Source of the DNA: Cycloclasticus sp.
GTDB taxonomy: Bacteria > Pseudomonadota > Gammaproteobacteria > Methylococcales > Cycloclasticaceae
DNA: 9,109 nucleotides
Direction: 5' to 3'
Assembly: GCA_019090295.1 (NCBI GenBank)
Contig: JAHRWG010000069.1
Coordinates: 1-9,109, forward strand
Shown here: positions 6,643 to 9,109 of the stretch, in pieces
Layout: each line of letters opens with the position of its first letter
How positions within the stretch are numbered: the first letter of the stretch is position 1
Notes under the pieces: generated by a model
Databases searched by the model: none
What the model was told of the DNA's origin: nothing
What the model saw: the letters and a program-made list of their open reading frames with translations, nothing else
Position numbers and translations under genes: made by a program

Positions 6643-6807
6643 ATGTTAGAAGGGATTTATATCGTTATTGCTGTTTTGCTATTTTTTGCGCAATTACAAA
6701 ATGGTTTTTTTACTGCATTGCTAACAGCGGTTTTTTGGCCAGTTGTAATTGTAGGTGGGTCAATATTTCTTTTCTTTAGTATGATCTATCATTCGGTGAA
6801 AAAATGA
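6643..6807 (+). CDS. Small membrane protein, 54 aa, second gene of cassette 1
   Basis: A short gene that is easy to overlook. It starts at ATG 6643 with a strong ribosome binding site (AAGGAG, 6631-6636) six bases upstream. The protein begins MLEGIYIVIAVLLFFAQLQN and is almost entirely hydrophobic. Two membrane helices are likely, about residues 4-17 and 23-48, separated by the polar QLQNG turn and followed by a short positive tail, HSVKK. Its stop overlaps the next start (ATGA, 6804-6807), so the two membrane proteins are probably made together and may interact. It is holin-like in size and topology, but nothing ties it to a known holin or toxin family. Function unknown. Confidence 0.65.
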   Translation: MLEGIYIVIAVLLFFAQLQNGFFTALLTAVFWPVVIVGGSIFLFFSMIYHSVKK

Positions 6808-7163
6808 GAGCACTAATAGGTTTGTTAAGCTTAGTCGGTGGGGTATTTATTTGGGGCTTAGCTATTTCAGCTTTAGTATCATGGCTGGTATTTTGTTTCG
6901 GTTCGGTGATCATTGGCATTCTTCTACTAATTTTTGCTCCTTATGTCCTTCTTGCTCCATTAGCTATAGGTACGCCAGGAACTGCGCTATTTGTGTATGG
7001 CATGGATTGCATTGCTAATAAAAAAGAAGACTCAATTTACAATCGAAATAGTAAAGAAGAAAAGCATGACAGCGTAATTGAAGCTGATGTTGTTTGGGAA
7101 AGATCTAGCAAGAACTTGGATTCAATTAATAGGATTATTGAAGAGTCAAAAATTGATCGTTAG
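6804..7163 (+). CDS. Membrane protein with cytoplasmic tail, 119 aa, third gene of cassette 1
   Basis: Not recognised. Residues 1-70 are strongly hydrophobic and probably form two to three membrane helices (about 4-30, 32-50 and 52-67), with prolines and glycines near the end of the last (LLAPLAIGTPGTALFVYG). Residues 71-119 are highly charged and probably cytoplasmic (from ANKKEDSIYN to the helical IIEESKIDR end). It starts by a 4-bp overlap with the preceding small membrane gene, pointing to coupled translation. Its stop (7161-7163) overlaps the Shine-Dalgarno of the following gene. A membrane pore or anchor for the neighbouring soluble proteins is an inference from layout only. Confidence 0.68.
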   Translation: MRALIGLLSLVGGVFIWGLAISALVSWLVFCFGSVIIGILLLIFAPYVLLAPLAIGTPGTALFVYGMDCIANKKEDSIYNRNSKEEKHDSVIEADVVWERSSKNLDSINRIIEESKIDR

Positions 7164-7172
7164 GAGATAATG

Positions 7173-7502
7173 ATGTTTGGATTTTTTAGAAAAAAGAAGA
7201 GAACTCTTCTTGATGAGCTTAATGATGCAACTGTCAAAATGTATAGACCGTTATTAGTTAATAACAAGAAAGTTTCAGATGAAAAAATTCTTGAAATCGT
7301 GCAGACAACTATGCGTGCATTTACACAAGCGGCAGAAAGCAAAGGTGAAAAAATATCTGGAGATGTACTAATGAACATTTCCGCAAAGTTTATCCGTGTT
7401 TATGACATGAGTGGGCAGGAGTTTTTTCTCGAACACCTGAAATACGAAATAAATAAATACTTAACCGAGGGTTTAAGGCCTGACTATCAACAAAATGCAT
7501 AA
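7173..7502 (+). CDS. Hypothetical soluble protein, 109 aa, last gene of cassette 1
   Basis: Not recognised. Two adjacent ATGs (7170 and 7173) are possible starts. The second is chosen because AGGAG (7162-7166) is then six bases away instead of three, and it gives MFGFFRKKKRT at the N-terminus. This short aromatic/basic start could be a membrane-surface anchor. The rest is charged and predicted helical without membrane segments, ending YLTEGLRPDYQQNA. No catalytic motif or metal site is evident. The stop codon TAA (7500-7502) lies within the first box of the attC, typical for the last gene of a cassette. Its Shine-Dalgarno overlaps the stop of the preceding membrane gene, so all four genes look co-expressed. 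Confidence 0.66.
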   Translation: MFGFFRKKKRTLLDELNDATVKMYRPLLVNNKKVSDEKILEIVQTTMRAFTQAAESKGEKISGDVLMNISAKFIRVYDMSGQEFFLEHLKYEINKYLTEGLRPDYQQNA

Positions 7503-7613
7503 CAAGTTGCTGCACTCGGACACATACTGCTACGTTCGTTTTTGTGTGTCGCTGCGCTCCAGTTTACACAAAAACTCTCTCCGCAGCATGTGCCGGTGAG
7601 CAAGGCGTTATGC
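7497..7613 (+). other. attC: attC recombination site (59-base element) of cassette 1
   Basis: A 117-bp imperfect inverted repeat with full attC architecture. R'' GCATAAC (7497-7503) pairs perfectly with R' GTTATGC (7607-7613). After a three-base unpaired spacer, the L'' arm TTGCTGCACTCGGACACAT (7507-7525) pairs with the L' arm ATGTGCCGGTGAGCAA (7588-7603), leaving three unpaired bases on the left arm (G, T, A). Such extrahelical bases tell the integrase which strand to use. The variable terminal structure holds a further perfect 10-bp stem, GTTTTTGTGT (7538-7547) with ACACAAAAAC (7566-7575). The size resembles the long attC sites of sedentary chromosomal integrons. Confidence 0.92.
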
Positions 7614-7642
7614 TCAAAGTAGTTCAGTCAAACTGAGAATGT

Positions 7643-9109
7643 ATGGCCAAAATATTTCCAAACCTTGAAGTTATCAAGAAAAGCAAGCAGAAGCCGACTG
7701 AAGGTGAGTTATTTCTTCTGAATGAGTTGTCGCAGAATTTTGATGCGGAAGTGGAGATATACTTTCAGCCATTTTTTAATGGTGAAAGACCTGACATTAT
7801 TATTATTCACCAGATATTTGGTGTAATCATAATCGAAGTAAAAGACTGGGACTTGTCATTTTATAATTTGGATGAAAACAACAAGTGGCATGTAAATAAA
7901 AATGGGGCGGTAATACGCTCACCATTCGCCCAGGTTTTTGGCTACAAGAAGAATATGTTTGATCTTCATATTAATGGGCTTTTAGAAAAAAACTTAAATA
8001 ACAAGAATTTTTACAAGGCGATATCTTGTTACGTTTATTTCCATAGCGAGAACAAAGACTCTATTCAAAGATTTTTTTCTCCCAGAATGGACGAATTCAA
8101 GAATATGCTCAGAGAGCATAATAATACATATGCTGAAAACCCAATAGACCATGATAAATATGAAAGAAAGAGAGAATGGCTGAACTCAAAATTAAGAAGG
8201 TTTGAAAGGGATTTATATAAACATGCTGTCACCAAAGACCAGTTAATGAAGGTCAAGTTTCCATTTTCTAACAAAAGTGAAATATTTCCATTATCAATCT
8301 ATGAAGCTTTCTTAAGATATTTACAGCCCCCTTACCATTATCTTAATGATGGGAAAGAAATAGAGTACACAAAGGTTCAAGAAAGGCTTGTCACCAGCGA
8401 GCAAGGAAAACGAGAGAAAATTAAAGGTGTTGCAGGATCAGGTAAAACCACTGTACTTGCAAAAAGAGCTGTAAACGCACATGCGAGACATGGAGGTAAC
8501 GTTCTTATACTCACGTTTAATCTTACTCTTAGGATGTACATTAAAGACAAAATAAATGAAGTGAGAAGTGATTTTTCCTGGGGAGCTTTTGGCATCATTA
8601 ACTACCATAGATTTATGAGTGCAGCACTCAGTCAATATGGAATAGACGTAAGTGTTCCTGAAGAATTGAAAAATGATAAAGATAAGGTAAGTGCTTACCT
8701 GGATTCGAAATACTACTCAAATGAAAATGTTTTTGAAAATTGCGAAATTGAAGAGAAATTCGACACAGTATTAGTCGATGAGATTCAAGACTATAAGCCT
8801 GAGTGGATAAAAATAATACGTAAATACTTTTTAACTGACCAAGGCGAAATGGTTCTTTTTGGGGACGAGAAGCAGAATATTTACGAAAGGGAAATTGATG
8901 AAGAAAATACCACAAAAGTAGTTCAAGGGTTTGGTCGCTGGAATAAGCTGTCTAAATCTTTTCGTTATAAAGAAGATTCTCACATATTAGATGTTGCAAA
9001 AAGGTTTCAGGAAGCATTTTTTAGTGGTCGGTACGAACTCGATTTTTCTGAGGCGATGCAACCCGCGTTGTTAGGAGTTGGCGTCAATCAATGTGTATTG
9101 ATTGACGCA
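7643..9109 (+). CDS. NERD nuclease-domain / UvrD-like superfamily 1 helicase fusion (C-terminus outside window)
   Basis: Open through the right edge; 489 codons are visible. The N-terminus has a NERD-type PD-(D/E)XK nuclease fold: Glu22 in the EGELFLLNEL helix, Asp51 in RPDIIII, the E-x-K pair Glu65/Lys67 in IIIEVKDWD, and Gln97 in SPFAQVFGYKK. A linker of about 130 residues follows. A superfamily 1 helicase core comes next: Gln246 (Q-motif region), Walker A GVAGSGKTT (262-270), motif Ia LILTFNLTL (288-296), Walker B VLVDEIQD (376-383), motif III GDEKQNIY (407-414) and motif IV LSKSFRY (436-442). The remaining helicase motifs should lie beyond the edge. The ATG at 7643 is the first possible in frame after the stop at 7634-7636; only a weak TGAG precedes it. 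Nuclease-helicase fusions of this kind are often linked to phage or plasmid defence, but no partner is visible, so defence is inferred. DNA repair is the alternative. Confidence 0.88.
   Translation, partial: MAKIFPNLEVIKKSKQKPTEGELFLLNELSQNFDAEVEIYFQPFFNGERPDIIIIHQIFGVIIIEVKDWDLSFYNLDENNKWHVNKNGAVIRSPFAQVFGYKKNMFDLHINGLLEKNLNNKNFYKAISCYVYFHSENKDSIQRFFSPRMDEFKNMLREHNNTYAENPIDHDKYERKREWLNSKLRRFERDLYKHAVTKDQLMKVKFPFSNKSEIFPLSIYEAFLRYLQPPYHYLNDGKEIEYTKVQERLVTSEQGKREKIKGVAGSGKTTVLAKRAVNAHARHGGNVLILTFNLTLRMYIKDKINEVRSDFSWGAFGIINYHRFMSAALSQYGIDVSVPEELKNDKDKVSAYLDSKYYSNENVFENCEIEEKFDTVLVDEIQDYKPEWIKIIRKYFLTDQGEMVLFGDEKQNIYEREIDEENTTKVVQGFGRWNKLSKSFRYKEDSHILDVAKRFQEAFFSGRYELDFSEAMQPALLGVGVNQCVLIDA
9081..9108. 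repeat. Perfect 12-bp inverted repeat with 4-bp loop at the right edge
   Basis: GCGTCAATCAAT (9081-9092), loop GTGT, ATTGATTGACGC (9097-9108). It lies in frame within the helicase gene and encodes GVNQCVLIDA with the flanking bases. The repeat stops one base before the window edge; extending the stem outward gives a mismatch (G at 9080 against A at 9109). Confidence 0.85.

Larger units (their letters stand above)
6363..7607 (+). mobile_element. Integron gene cassette 1, carrying four small genes
   Basis: The unit runs from the attI core to the R' core of the first attC, about 1.25 kb. No attC-like inverted structure is visible at the junctions between its four genes (6394-6624, 6643-6807, 6804-7163, 7173-7502), so they appear to move as one cassette. 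Most cassettes carry one gene; an operon-like cassette of four is uncommon. The genes look more AT-rich than the chromosomal genes to the left. The last gene's stop codon lies inside the R'' box of the attC, a common arrangement. Confidence 0.72.
7608..9109 (+). mobile_element. Integron gene cassette 2 (partial)
   Basis: Begins at the crossover point in the attC R' core and continues past the window edge; its own attC is not reached. At least 1.5 kb long and occupied by one large open frame. A small hairpin, TCAGT-CAA-ACTGA (7624-7636), lies just before the start codon and may affect translation. Confidence 0.7.

Noticed and set aside
8065..8915. Several minus-strand frames of 65-95 codons inside the helicase gene
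   Set aside because: They lie opposite clear nuclease-helicase coding sequence with intact motifs on the plus strand.

Overview
The window looks like part of a Gammaproteobacterial chromosome, probably from a marine hydrocarbon degrader. The evidence is a ring-hydroxylating dioxygenase, an AlkB/XylM-type membrane monooxygenase and a meta-cleavage-product hydrolase close together, in moderate-GC DNA. A Cycloclasticus-like host is a guess from this gene content, not something the sequence proves.

Layout. (1) Positions 1-1369, minus strand: a catabolic unit with a 400-aa AlkB-like di-iron hydroxylase followed by the first 32 codons of a Rieske dioxygenase alpha subunit that runs off the left edge. 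(2) 1637-2482, plus strand: a divergent alpha/beta hydrolase of the XylF/CumD/BphD type. (3) 2500-5166, plus strand: a compact arsenate-resistance cluster, arsR - GAPDH - arsJ. A good promoter overlapped by an 8+8 bp inverted repeat, the likely ArsR operator, lies between arsR and the GAPDH gene. In this pathway GAPDH makes 1-arseno-3-phosphoglycerate from arsenate and ArsJ exports it. (4) 5240-9109: the start of an integron. The integron integrase gene points left (minus strand). An attI region with the core GTTATGC at 6362 precedes plus-strand gene cassettes.

The first cassette (about 6363-7607) is unusual. It holds four tightly packed small genes (soluble, membrane, membrane, soluble) with good ribosome binding sites, one ATGA overlap and one Shine-Dalgarno overlapping the previous stop. 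It ends in a well-formed 117-bp attC. None of the four is a family I recognise, so this is the best candidate for an undescribed multi-protein system here. The second cassette begins after the attC and carries a large open frame, at least 489 codons, that runs off the right edge. It encodes a NERD-type nuclease domain joined to a UvrD-like superfamily 1 helicase, an architecture that suggests anti-phage or anti-plasmid defence. The cassette genes look more AT-rich by eye, with more AAA, AGA and ATA codons than the genes to their left, which fits horizontal acquisition.

Taken together, the segment places hydrocarbon catabolism, arsenate detoxification and an integron platform side by side. No tRNA, rRNA, CRISPR array or insertion sequence was seen.
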